From the NCBI GenBank assembly GCA_015501075.1, contig JADNYJ010000099.1:81459-145458 (forward strand): a stretch of DNA of 64,000 nt, given 5' to 3'. Under the pieces are notes generated by a model. It did no database searches, had not been told where the DNA came from, and saw only the letters and a program-made list of their open reading frames with translations. Position 1 is the stretch's first letter. Each line of letters begins with the position of its first letter. A program made the position numbers and the translations under genes. Shown here piece after piece: positions 24,295 to 34,399 of the stretch. The stretch comes from Gymnopilus junonius (Eukaryota; Basidiomycota; Agaricomycetes; Agaricales; Galerinaceae).

Positions 24295-25827
24295 CTATTT
24301 ATTATATACGCCTGCCATCTTACCCTCCAAACCTTGCTTGAACATATCAGATAGCGCCGATCGGTCTATGCGCACTAACGTAGTGGTCCACAAGTTTATT
24401 TCCTTCAAACCTCCTCTCTTTGCCGGTGAGAATCGAGAAGCGATCATACTCGAAAGAACGCCGTCTGTGGTCATCAGCCAGGTCGAACTGGTATGGAACA
24501 CCTGTAATGCGGGAAAGACCTTATGACAGCCTTCCTCGTCAGTGTCTGCAAGTAGGTGTATAACCTCATCTGTGATCCTCGCGAACAGTATAATCCGACG
24601 CAGGTTCCTGAAACCAGGGGATATGGGATATTTCTGCAAGTCTTCCTGACGCAAATGGATATCGTTCAACTCGAAAGTCGTCAACTGCAATTAGACCGAT
24701 CAAGAAACTCCTGAAATCCTGTCAGATCTCTTGGAACGCACTCTCCAAGGTGATGGTATATCTTGAGCAACTGCAGAGCAGGCAAGGAAAGAAGTCGAAA
24801 CAATGGGCCTGTCTCTTTGTTTGAAGCAATTTTAAATGTTTTCAGGCGAGTGTGAGTAATGGGGGAGGGTATAAGGGATAATGCGGAGGAATCAGAGGCA
24901 TCGGAAGATAAAGAGGGTGCGTGAAGGAACTGCAAGTTTGGGGTAATGGATAAGACTGTCAACAGTCGGTTGAGGCTGAGAGCGAATGAAAGTGTGAGGC
25001 CAGTGAGTCGATCCCGAGGACAATGCTCTGGCAGATCATAACGATAGGATGTCCCCCAATCGACGTACTTCAAGGTCTTACAAGCGTGAATGGTTTTCCA
25101 CATCTTGTCTACTCTGGAATCGGCTTGCCCGCTTTGTCAGTGGCATTGTAAACCTGGAGCGTAGCCGATTTCAGGAGGTGCAAATTCGGTGCGGGCTGAA
25201 TGATCAGGGAGAGTAATTTCAAAGCACAAAGCTCGATCGTAAACGAAATTGTCGACCAATATTGCCGTCGCTTCACGAAGAGCGACATAATTTCATTGGA
25301 GGCGAATCGGTCACACTGCTCCACATCCGGAGCCCAAATTGACAGGTCAAGTGGGTGCGTGCGAGCTCTTTCCAACCAAATTTGGGTCAATCGCACTTGA
25401 GATCTTTGCGGCTTGAGAATATAAATCCGCGACCAAAGGCTCGGTGTATTGAGAGCGACGTCCCGCTAATATGAGCATGCTCGTTAAGAAGTAAAGGATT
25501 GCTCTGACAAGTAGGGATACCAAAGGTCGGCTGCTTCGGTCCAGGTTTATACCGTCGTCCTCGAGGAACTTCAAAAATATCACACTCAATATCTCGGGAG
25601 GTGCTGTATTGATTATGTTCTTTTCTGCAAGAATGCGTGATTAAATTGAAAAATAGTTGTAAAATAGAAGGAACCTGCCTAACGGAGCTGCAGAGTGAAT
25701 GAATAGAGGGCGTAGCCTCTGGATTTATGAGTCGATAGTGACAAGCTCTGTTGTGTTCTAATTTAGACGATGTACAATCTGGTAGCAACTCGTGAGACTC
25801 ACCTGGGAGGTTGACTTAGTTAATCAT
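24295..25827 (-). pseudogene. Cassette gene B3, pseudogene
   Basis: The remains of a B gene most like B1 run along this interval (C-terminal KMAGVYN, central SQVRLTQIWLERARTHPLDL). The short first exon, at 25803-25827, reads ATG ATT AAC TAA, so it stops at codon 4. The conserved SYWRDVAL has TAG for the Trp codon, near 25467. At least three frame changes also occur (near 25490, 25110 and 24685). A nonsense change plus multiple indels in several contexts show real decay. No A partner remains; the protease gene occupies that side. Confidence 0.85.
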
Positions 25828-26206
25828 GGCAAGAAAACGAGTTGAAATAGATGCAGCCAGCTGCCTTGATAGAAGAAAATAAAGGGCAGCTCCAAGGCAG
25901 CTCTGCGAAATTCAAGTAAGGAAGGGAGAAAGAAGCGAGGAAAGAGACGCGACGAGAGCGAGTCACGAGCACCGTCATAATCGGCCAACACGGCCACAGC
26001 TCCATTTTAGGCCAGCCGATGAAAGTCACGAGATAGCACAGCCAGCCGCACGCCTTTTGTTTGATTTTCTTCCAACTGAGTCCTGACTGTTGACATCGAC
26101 CCCCGAGTCTTCATTCTTCTTGCGGCTGGCGACACTAATTTGATAACCATAACAACATAAAAGGAGTGCCATCCTTGAAAGGTCCCATTATGAAAGATCA
26201 GCTCGG

Positions 26207-26403
26207 CATAGGCGCTTACTACTTATTTTTTTTCTAGTACTTCAAAGTTCGTATAGGACTTATTGTGCAGATCTGTTGTTGCTGACAAAAAGGTGCCCAG
26301 GCGACGGACATCCTTTCGTTGACCTGACACTGTACACCTCGACAATAATTTCGTGCGCCCACAAGCAACCATGGGACTTTCATCGTACTTCATAAAAGTG
26401 GCA
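26207..26403 (+). promoter_or_regulatory. Upstream conserved blocks of gene A4
   Basis: The three A-type blocks occur at 26207-26220 (CATAGGCGCTTACT), 26297-26311 (CCAGGCGACGGACAT) and 26389-26403 (TTCATAAAAGTGGCA). Spacing resembles that of A1. The last block is about 80-90 bp before the start codon. Confidence 0.6.
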
Positions 26404-26479
26404 TCTTACCGCCATCGAGTCTTTATACCAAACCATTCTCCTCGAAAAACGCTATTCATCGTTAACACCACTCACTTGT

Positions 26480-28471
26480 ATGCTCCTAATGCAGCATTTG
26501 CCTTGCTGTGGTTACTTTCGTCCTTGGAAGCCACCGCAGTCCCCGACAAACTCTCTCCATGTTCCTCCGTTCCGAGCTTTGGGTCTTCATTATAACCTGT
26601 TCCGAGTCCATCCTCGTCCCTACTTGTCCAAAATTTCTCCTTTACTATGTATGCCTGTGCCGCTTGCTCTGCCACCTTCTCCTCCAAAGGACGAAAACAA
26701 ACAGGGGCATAGTGCTACTGGTTTCCTAGAGTGGTTACTGGAACTGATTATCGCCCACCTCAACCCCTTCAGGGTTGCTCGTAAAGTTGTTCCGGGCAAA
26801 TCTTTTCAACCTTTTTTGAACAACAGTGATCCTGTCGAGACGCGAACCACATCTCAACCTCCCGTTGGAGCAGGTCGCAAGCAGATAACTTCCATTCCCC
26901 ATGCTTCCGATTTGGAAGGAAATAGTGACGGTCTAGAGACGAAAACAGGATTCCTATTCCAACCTCCTATCAGCACTGGTCACAAGGACACATCTCCTTT
27001 GTTCGGTACTTCCACTCTGCAAGAGAATAGTGAAATTGTGCAGTGGAAGGCGGGGTCGCAACCTCCTATCGGCACTGGCCGTAAACATGTGCTTCCATCT
27101 GTTCATTCTCCTCAGGAGCTCGCCAACGTGCCTCATGTTGTCAATTCTGGCCTCCAAATAACGTCAGGGGGTTTAACTGAACCTTCCTCGTGGACTGATC
27201 ACCGCCTTTCCAACGCTGCGCGTTATAGTCTCTACCCTCTGACTGTCGCCAATAGCAAAGAAATTTTGCAAACTTCATTTCTTTTAGCCCCTTGCGAGGA
27301 AAATGCATCTCAATGGGCTGGTGGCCTGTGTGAAGTAGCAAATAAAGAACTAGTCGAGGCACCTCGAGCTCCTCGATTGGCCAATGTTGAACTTCCAGCC
27401 ACGGTTACAGGTCCAGATAGCTCCGCCACATGCGAGTACCTTTGGTATACCCCTGATTACTACTACCCCGAAGTTACCCATGCAGATTTGCAAGCTCCGC
27501 GTCCAAAGAAAAACTATGAAATTGCAGGCTTACCTAAGTTTTTCGTTAACATGATGTACATATCGACCAATAGACCTCTTCTTCCTCAGTTGACGAATAA
27601 TTCAACTGATCTCAAGATAACAATTGGAGGACCGATTGGCCATCTTTTAGGGGATCACGACGCCCAAATGTCTAACATTTCCGATTTTTTCCATAAACGC
27701 GCCGAAACTTCCTCCAATTCTCTCTCTGTGGATTGGAAAAGCTGCGCTGTTGACCACACCGGCGTCCGCGGCCTTCTTACTCTGAAGCTTCTATTTGACC
27801 ATCTCAATAAACCTTTCGCTTCAAGTTCCCCATCCCAAGATGCTGGCTCTCTTCTCTTCCCATTTTCCACCATATCCAAATTGTCGATTAAGGTGCCCAA
27901 GTTCATTATTTATCTCTCAGGCCAGTACACGCAAGAGGATGATAGTATCCATCTCAAAAATGCTCGTCAGGTCAAGGAGTTTTCCTTCAGCGGAGACTTT
28001 GGTTTCTTCGTTTTGAACTTCTTGGATATTCCTTTTTCATCCCTCACTGTCCTCAGTTTGACCGAGTGTTTGATGTCTGTCGACGAAGCAGTTGCTCTTG
28101 CACATGCCTGTCCAGGGCTTGAAGCGCTCGCTCTCGAGACCATTGTACCGTTCGAAGGAACTGATCTCCGAAATCGTTTCCCAGGTAGCTCGGTTGAACG
28201 GGTTGATTTCCCAAAGCTCACTTCGCTCAAGGTCAAGTGCACAGAACAACATGGGAAACTCGTGGACCGCATGGACTTAAAGGTCCTGAAACATTTAACT
28301 CTCCACCTGGACAGTGATAAGGTGTACGGTCAGGCCGATTTCCTGAACCCCACTGTTCCTTGGTCTGATCTCGGAAGCCTCAATATTATTGGGACAGTGG
28401 ACCGTAATGCATATAGTTCATTGTTACGTATATGCCGATGTTCAGTACTGTTCCGTAGCGCAAAATATTGA
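26480..28471 (+). CDS. Cassette gene A4: QPPIG-repeat and LRR-like protein, 663 aa
   Basis: A single open frame resembling A1. The N-terminus is Pro/Ser-rich (PPSPPKDENK matches PPKDENRW of A1). QPPVG, QPPIS and QPPIG stand near residues 125, 160 and 193, each followed by the LF..S.LE(or Q)NS unit. A central segment (residues about 215-370) differs from A1 and lacks the A1 direct repeat. The LRR-like C-terminus is well conserved (LSVDWKSCAVDHTGVRGL, ISKLSIKVPKF, LTVLSLTECLMSVDEAVAL, LKHLTLHLD). The stop lies 27 bp from the stop of the convergent B4. Intact; function unknown. Confidence 0.75.
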   Translation: MLLMQHLPCCGYFRPWKPPQSPTNSLHVPPFRALGLHYNLFRVHPRPYLSKISPLLCMPVPLALPPSPPKDENKQGHSATGFLEWLLELIIAHLNPFRVARKVVPGKSFQPFLNNSDPVETRTTSQPPVGAGRKQITSIPHASDLEGNSDGLETKTGFLFQPPISTGHKDTSPLFGTSTLQENSEIVQWKAGSQPPIGTGRKHVLPSVHSPQELANVPHVVNSGLQITSGGLTEPSSWTDHRLSNAARYSLYPLTVANSKEILQTSFLLAPCEENASQWAGGLCEVANKELVEAPRAPRLANVELPATVTGPDSSATCEYLWYTPDYYYPEVTHADLQAPRPKKNYEIAGLPKFFVNMMYISTNRPLLPQLTNNSTDLKITIGGPIGHLLGDHDAQMSNISDFFHKRAETSSNSLSVDWKSCAVDHTGVRGLLTLKLLFDHLNKPFASSSPSQDAGSLLFPFSTISKLSIKVPKFIIYLSGQYTQEDDSIHLKNARQVKEFSFSGDFGFFVLNFLDIPFSSLTVLSLTECLMSVDEAVALAHACPGLEALALETIVPFEGTDLRNRFPGSSVERVDFPKLTSLKVKCTEQHGKLVDRMDLKVLKHLTLHLDSDKVYGQADFLNPTVPWSDLGSLNIIGTVDRNAYSSLLRICRCSVLFRSAKY

Positions 28472-28498
28472 ATCCTGTAACAATCTATGTACTCTAAA

Positions 28499-30043
28499 CT
28501 ATATACAATACCCACTTTCTCCTTCCAAGCCTTGCTGAAGCATCTCTGAGAGTGCTGATTGGTCTATTGGCCCGAGGTTCCCCGCAGCAACATATATTTT
28601 CTTTAGACTTCCTCGCCTTTCATGTGGTGAGAAACGAGATGCAACCATGTCTGAAAGAGTGCCATCTGTAATTTGTAGCAAGCCTGTACTGAAAGTTAGG
28701 ATCTCCAACGATGGAAGGACTTCATGGCGGCCCTGGTGGTTAACATTTGCAAGTTGATGCAGAATTCTATCCGTAATCTTCACAGAAAGTTCGATATGAT
28801 TGAGGTTTCGAAATTCAGGGATTTGCAGATATTTCCGCAAGTCGTCTTCAGGAATAAGCAGGTCATCCAACTGGAAAATTGTCAGATGTTGGGCAGATTG
28901 GGACCGTTCAAGGAACCTTTGGAAACTAATCACATCCCGTGGGGTGTCCTTTAGAAACCTGTTCCATATCCTCAGTACCTGCAGGGCAGGTAGTGAGAGA
29001 AGTCGGAAGAGAGGCCCTGCCTCTTCTGTCAAAGCAATGTTCAATTTTTTGAGACGAGCATGAGTAACGAGGGATGGGGTGCACGAGTTTTCAAAGGAGT
29101 CAGAGGTGGATGATAAGGAATGCACACGAAGGAACTCTAATTGTGGAGTCTTAGATAGAACATCCAGTAATTGGTTGAAGGAGACCGCCGGCGAAAGGGT
29201 GAGACCAGTGAGCTGAGCCCAAGGGCAATGATCCGGTCGAATATGAGAGTAGAATGCTCGCCAATCAACATACCGCAAGGTCTTACAGGCGTGAATTGCT
29301 CTCCAAATATCGTCTAATGTGGACTCCTGCTCTGCTAGTTTGCCACTGGACTCGAAAGTCCAGAGAGTAGCTGACTCAAGTAGATTCAGAGAAGGTTCGG
29401 AGGTCGTTATTTGGGAAAGGATTGGGAGGTTTTGGATGTCGATAGTGAAAGAAATGTTCATCCAGTATTGCCGTCGTTCCATAAAGAGCGACAAGATATC
29501 GATGGCGGCGGACTGATCATATTTGTCCACAGCGATAGCCCAGATCGATAGGTCTAGAGGGTGCGTACCAGCTCTTTCGAGCCATAATCGGGTTAATTTA
29601 ACCTGCGATCTTTGTGGCTTGAGAACATAAATCCGAGACCAGAGCTTCGGTGTATGGAGAGCTACGTTCCGCCAATACGAGCAAATACGTCCGAAAAGGA
29701 GCGGGTCGCTGCAACAAAAACGAGACACCAGTGGTCGGGTGCTGTGGTGCTGGTCCATATCGTCGTCTTCAAGAAGTTTAAGAAATATCTCGGCCAATAT
29801 CTCAGGGGGTATCATATTGATTACGTTCCTTTCTGCAAAAAGGTCGATTAAATGGATCGAAAAATAGATTTCAAGATGAAAGAAGCTTACGTGAAGGAGC
29901 TGAACAGCGAATGAATCGAGGCCTCTGTGTATACGGATCGATAGTGACAATCTCTGTTATGTTCCAATTCAGACGTATGATTTTTAGGATGTGAGTGGGT
30001 AATGGAACTCACCTGGAAGCTTGAGATAGCTATAGTTAATCAT
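28499..30043 (-). CDS. Cassette gene B4: F-box/LRR-like protein, 475 aa
   Basis: Exons 30013-30043, 29891-29953 and 28499-29832 close in phase. The first encodes MINYSYLKLP. The F-box is NVINMIPPEILAEIFLKL, followed by RPLVSRFCCSDPLLFGRICSYWRN split over the usual positions. Leu-rich repeats fill the remainder. Layout, intron phases and C-terminal QGLEG are shared with B1 and B5. It is convergent with A4. Presumed SCF substrate adaptor. Confidence 0.82.
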
Positions 30044-30160
30044 GTCGGGAAAACAGGTTGAGGGTAATTACAGCCAGCCGCAATAGCGGAAGATAGCAAC
30101 CAGCCCTTTAAAGCCAGGAAAGTGGCGCCTTTCCACGCTGAAGACACGAACACCAAGCCG

Positions 30161-30171
30161 AATTACAAGGT
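30161..30171 (-). promoter_or_regulatory. B-family upstream element (B4 copy)
   Basis: GAATTACAAGG lies 118 bp upstream of the B4 start codon, as in the other B genes. Confidence 0.55.
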
Positions 30172-31049
30172 AATGCGTAATTCGATCACAAGGGTAACAT
30201 TGTCTTCAGTAGTATAAGTCGTATCCAAGATGTTGGGCACATCATGGTTTCACTGTCGGCCGTATAAGTACAAGGAAGCCTAGCGAGATATAGGCGGCGG
30301 TTGCCGTCTCTTGCTACTTTTTTGGTTCGCCCACAGATACCGAGTTGTATCTAAGTTTCAGAGCACTTTCGAGTAAAAGATTAGCCCATCGTATTATCCT
30401 AAAGTTGGACTAGGATATTGATTCCACTCAGGCATTGGGGAGCGTGACAGCGGAGGACGAGCAGAGGTCCTTGTACCTGTTCGGGAATATGAGGTGACAC
30501 AACCACGTTTGGTCTGGACTCTGGACTGTTCCGTGCCACTCATTGCTTATGTAACCTGCTAAATGCACAGGAACAACATCATTTGTTTTCTGTCGTCGCC
30601 CCTGCTCCAAGTTCTCCTTGCAAAGTTCTCAATCATTGACAGTCCACACATATGCGTGCTTTACAACCTTCTCCTCGATTTACGTCTCTTGTCCTTCGGT
30701 AGCTGCCTTCGACCCGTTCTGCGTTACGCGGTTTGCCAAACTTTGAACTTCCCTCGACTTTTATTTTGCTCCATGTCCCGCAGGGGGGCTTTCCATCTCG
30801 TCTTAGAGCATCTCTTATGCACGTTTCGAAGGAACAGCAGCATCATGTACTTCCAGCGGTAAGCAGACCGCAATGTCTTATTGGCCGACGTTGTACGCAC
30901 CCATTTCCGTCTATCCTGCCCCTCTCGATGGGCTGACGTTGAATTACAGACTGCATTGGAATTTTGGAGACAGACAGTATGATCGCTGCCTTGGAGGGGC
31001 TACATAAGTAGACCTGCGGTCTGCGATATATTGCATGGTATCTTCCTCA

Positions 31050-31345
31050 ATTAGCTGATGGACCAGTTTAAGATGACAATTGGAGATTGTTGCGCCGCCT
31101 TCCAGCATTTTAGTTTTTTTTTTCACATTGCAGCGAGGTTGCATTTATATTTATCACTATCGTACTTTACAAGGAGGACAATATCTACGTAGTTTCAGGC
31201 GTACCACGATGGATCAATTTTTGCAAACGCACATCGCTTAAAGTCAGTCATCTAATTGAAATTTAACTGTATGGCTTTACCCTATCTGAAACACCTGGTC
31301 CTGTAATTCGATAGCGTTAGGGTCCGCATTCCTGTAGGCATTGAA
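31050..31345 (+). pseudogene. Cassette gene A5, relic
   Basis: Short stretches of A-type DNA survive in order. AAGATGACAATTGGAG near 31070 matches the codons for KITIGG in A4. GCTTAAAGTCAG near 31240 matches the SLKV segment. CTGAAACACCTGGTCCTG near 31288 matches LKHLTL. Stops and frame changes lie between them. The relic ends just before B5, so this position was also an A/B convergent pair. Confidence 0.55.
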
Positions 31346-31454
31346 CAATTTCTATGCGAGATCAGATAATGGCTGAGAGTCGGGACTTCTTTCTGAAAGA
31401 ATAATAGAATACTTCCCAGTACGAGCTTACATGCACATGTAACTATGCAAGCTA

Positions 31455-33035
31455 TCAACCATACACGTCTGCAGTTATACTACCCTCTAGGCCTCGTCTA
31501 TAGCTAAACATGTCTGAAAACGCAAGTTTATCTATGGGTCCAATGTTCATTGTCCACAAGTTTACTTTCTTAAGCCTTTCTGCCTTGTTTATCGGTGAAA
31601 TTCGAGATGCCACCATATGAGAAAGGACTCCATCTGTTGTTTGCAGCGAGTCACAACCAATTTGCAATACTCTTAATGAGGGGAGGCTCTGACGAGAGCC
31701 ATCCTTTCCAATTTTTGCAAGTTGTTGGATTACTCGGTCGGTTATATTGTTGCAATGGACCGTGAAGTGAAGCAGATTCTGGAGTCCTGGACATTTTAGA
31801 TATTTACATAAATCAACTTCGTTTAAACTGAGGTCGTCCAACTCGAAAGTCGTCAATTCCCGAGGGTCGGAACGCAGGAAAAATTCATGGAAGCTGTTGG
31901 AACGCAGGAAAAATTCATGGAAGTTGATCATATTTCGTTTAACATCGTCGTAGAACTTATGGCATATCTTGAGCACCCGTAGAGCAGGAAGTGAAATACG
32001 TCTGAAGAGAGGCCCTGTCTCCTGGGCGGAAGTGATGTAGAGTGTTTCAAGGCAGGTATGGGTTATGGGGGGTAGATTCGAAGGGGTGTTACAATGTTCA
32101 GAAAACCGAGACGTCAGGGAGCGCGCCCTAAGAAATTTCAATTGCGGAGAGAGGGATAAAACGTCCAAGATCCGGTCGAAGCTAAGAGTCGACGAGAGGG
32201 TGAGACCAGTAAGCTTATTCCAGGGACAATGCTCGGGATATTTGGCATTGTAGGCTGATCGCCAATCGACAAATCGTAAAGACTTGCAAGAATGGATGGC
32301 CTTCCAAATATTGTCCAGGATGTTATCTGACTCGGACTCGTTGGCGTCTTTCTCTCCGAAAACCCTGAGAGTAGCAGATTGAAGAAGATTAATGGAAGGA
32401 CTGTACTGCATTATGGGGGCGAGGAGTTTGAGAGCCTGAACTTGCAGCGTGAATGAAAATTTTCTCCAGTATTCTCGTCTTGCAAAGAAGAGGGTCATGA
32501 TATCCTGGAGAGCCGATCGGTCGCATTCTTCCTCATCGGATTCCCAAATCGATATGTCAAGGGGGCATACGTGAGCTCTTTCTAGCCAAAGATGGGTCAG
32601 TCGAACTTGAGACCTCTGTGGCTTGAGAATACAAATTCGGGACCAGAGCTGTGGGGTATCGAGAGCAACGTTTCGCCAATACGAACATACGCGGCCAAGA
32701 ATAAGAGGGTCACTATGACAAGCACGAGACACCAGCGGTCGGATGCTATGATGCAAGTCCACGTCGTCATCTTCAAGGAGTCCGAGAAATATCTCGGCCA
32801 ATATTTCGCGAGGTACAGTATTGATAATATTTCCTGTAAGGAGTGTCAAGCCAATGAGAGAATAATATTTCAATGGGTAAAAACTTACTCGGAGGAAACA
32901 AGCGGCGAGTGAATCGGGTATGCACTCGCCCAGTAACTGGATCGATAGTTACAAGTTCTATGACGTTGGAAGTGAGACAAGCTGAAATTTATTGAGATGA
33001 TAAAGCTCACCTGGAAGCATAAAAGGATAAGACAT
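31455..33035 (-). CDS. Cassette gene B5: F-box/LRR-like protein, 490 aa
   Basis: Exons 33011-33035, 32889-32957 and 31455-32833 close in phase. The first encodes MSYPFMLP. F-box: NIINTVPREILAEIFLGLLEDDD, broken over the usual exon start, then RACHSDPLILGRVCSYWRN. The rest is Leu-rich. A 30-bp tandem duplication near 31870-31930 doubles the peptide SFHEFFLRS in frame. The gene is otherwise intact although its A partner has decayed. Confidence 0.82.
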
Positions 33036-34399
33036 TGATTGATACCCCGTCCAGCCAGCTGCTGTGTTTGAGTAAAATATACTGAGGCTTGAATAAAAAT
33101 TTGAGGGGGACAGACGCAAAAAAAGGCGCCGGTCCCGCATCATAGTGGTCGACGGAAGTAGATATAGGAACGAATTACAAGGCAATAGACGACCCGACCC
33201 GACTACATTTGCAAGAGCGACAGTTCTCAAGCAATACAAGCAGTAGTCAGGACGAAATAATATGCCATCCTCGAGTTTTCTCCTGTCAATGTCAGTCTTG
33301 TACCGCGCTGACAAAAATAAATTGCGAATCGAGAGCCTTGGTAACTGGAGGTCCTTGTCCTTGTATTTCTGACTGGGCGTGCTGGCATCGAGACGGAACA
33401 GCCACACCAACTTTCAACTCCCTAATTCTCGGATTGTGTCGCAGTTAGAATGACCCTATCTAGAATGTCAGCATGTGGTCAGATAATTGGAAATTTAAAA
33501 TTGACGAGGCAATGAAAACAAGAACATACTTTTAGGGAGTAAGTACGTTACAAGTAGTACACGTTCAACGTCTAAGAAATTCCTCAGGAGTCAGGATGTA
33601 ACAAAGCACCCGTTTCTGGAAGCTATGAGTATCAAGAAAATAGAAAATACCCGATGGGCATCACGAATTGCTCGCCAGGAACATATATCATAGTCTGACT
33701 TTGAAGAAAGGCGAAAAAATTCGGAATGACTGCGCATGCGACATGTCACGCTCTCGACCCTCGTTACGTAATGTTTGATTGTTTATTTCCTTTTTAGACA
33801 ACGGCTGTTGACATCTTCCTGTGCCGAGCAGCACAACAGTAGGAAAATTGAAGCACTTGAGCGTAACTTCCTGCCTGGGAACAAGGGCTTTACCATGGTA
33901 TACGGAAAACCTGCTCAATGACGACTCGCGAGAGAGTTATTCTGCTGCATCTGATGTCATTTAAGTACTAGTGGAAGGTTATATATAAATCACAACTTTT
34001 ATTCGCATCGCATTGCTTTCCTTTCCATGAAGCATATATTTACAGCAAGTACCGCAAAAATGAGTGGCCCGAGTCTTTCAAGGTAGTAATAATGACTGTA
34101 TGCCGTTTAAAATTTAACCACGCATCGAGGGTATATACTTATACCACAGAAACAACTACCTTTGCTTGACTGGAGTGCTTATTCAACCTGGTTGTCGTAC
34201 TTCTGAAGCTGATTTATTAAGGAAGACATATATCCGGTATATGTGGTATATGTTCATCATGTTTGAGAAAATTTCAGCCTCAGATCAGATAAGCTGATCA
34301 GCTCCGGCAAGAAACCAAACCATTCACAAGGCTCCGAGTTCGTAAATGTCTATTTGATCCCCTTCGCACATCGATTGAGTCTCCTTCTTTCCGTACTCA
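33036..34399. other. Spacer right of the cassette array
   Basis: The B-family element GAATTACAAGG is at 33172-33182, 137 bp from the B5 start. The rest, to the HMG-box gene, has no supported gene and no A-type blocks, so the array ends here. Confidence 0.5.

Noticed and set aside
24240..24320. Possible 3' end of an A3 gene beside the B3 pseudogene
   Set aside because: Only the B-side sequence (ACGCCTGCCATC) matches the A1/B1 junction; no A coding segment could be aligned.
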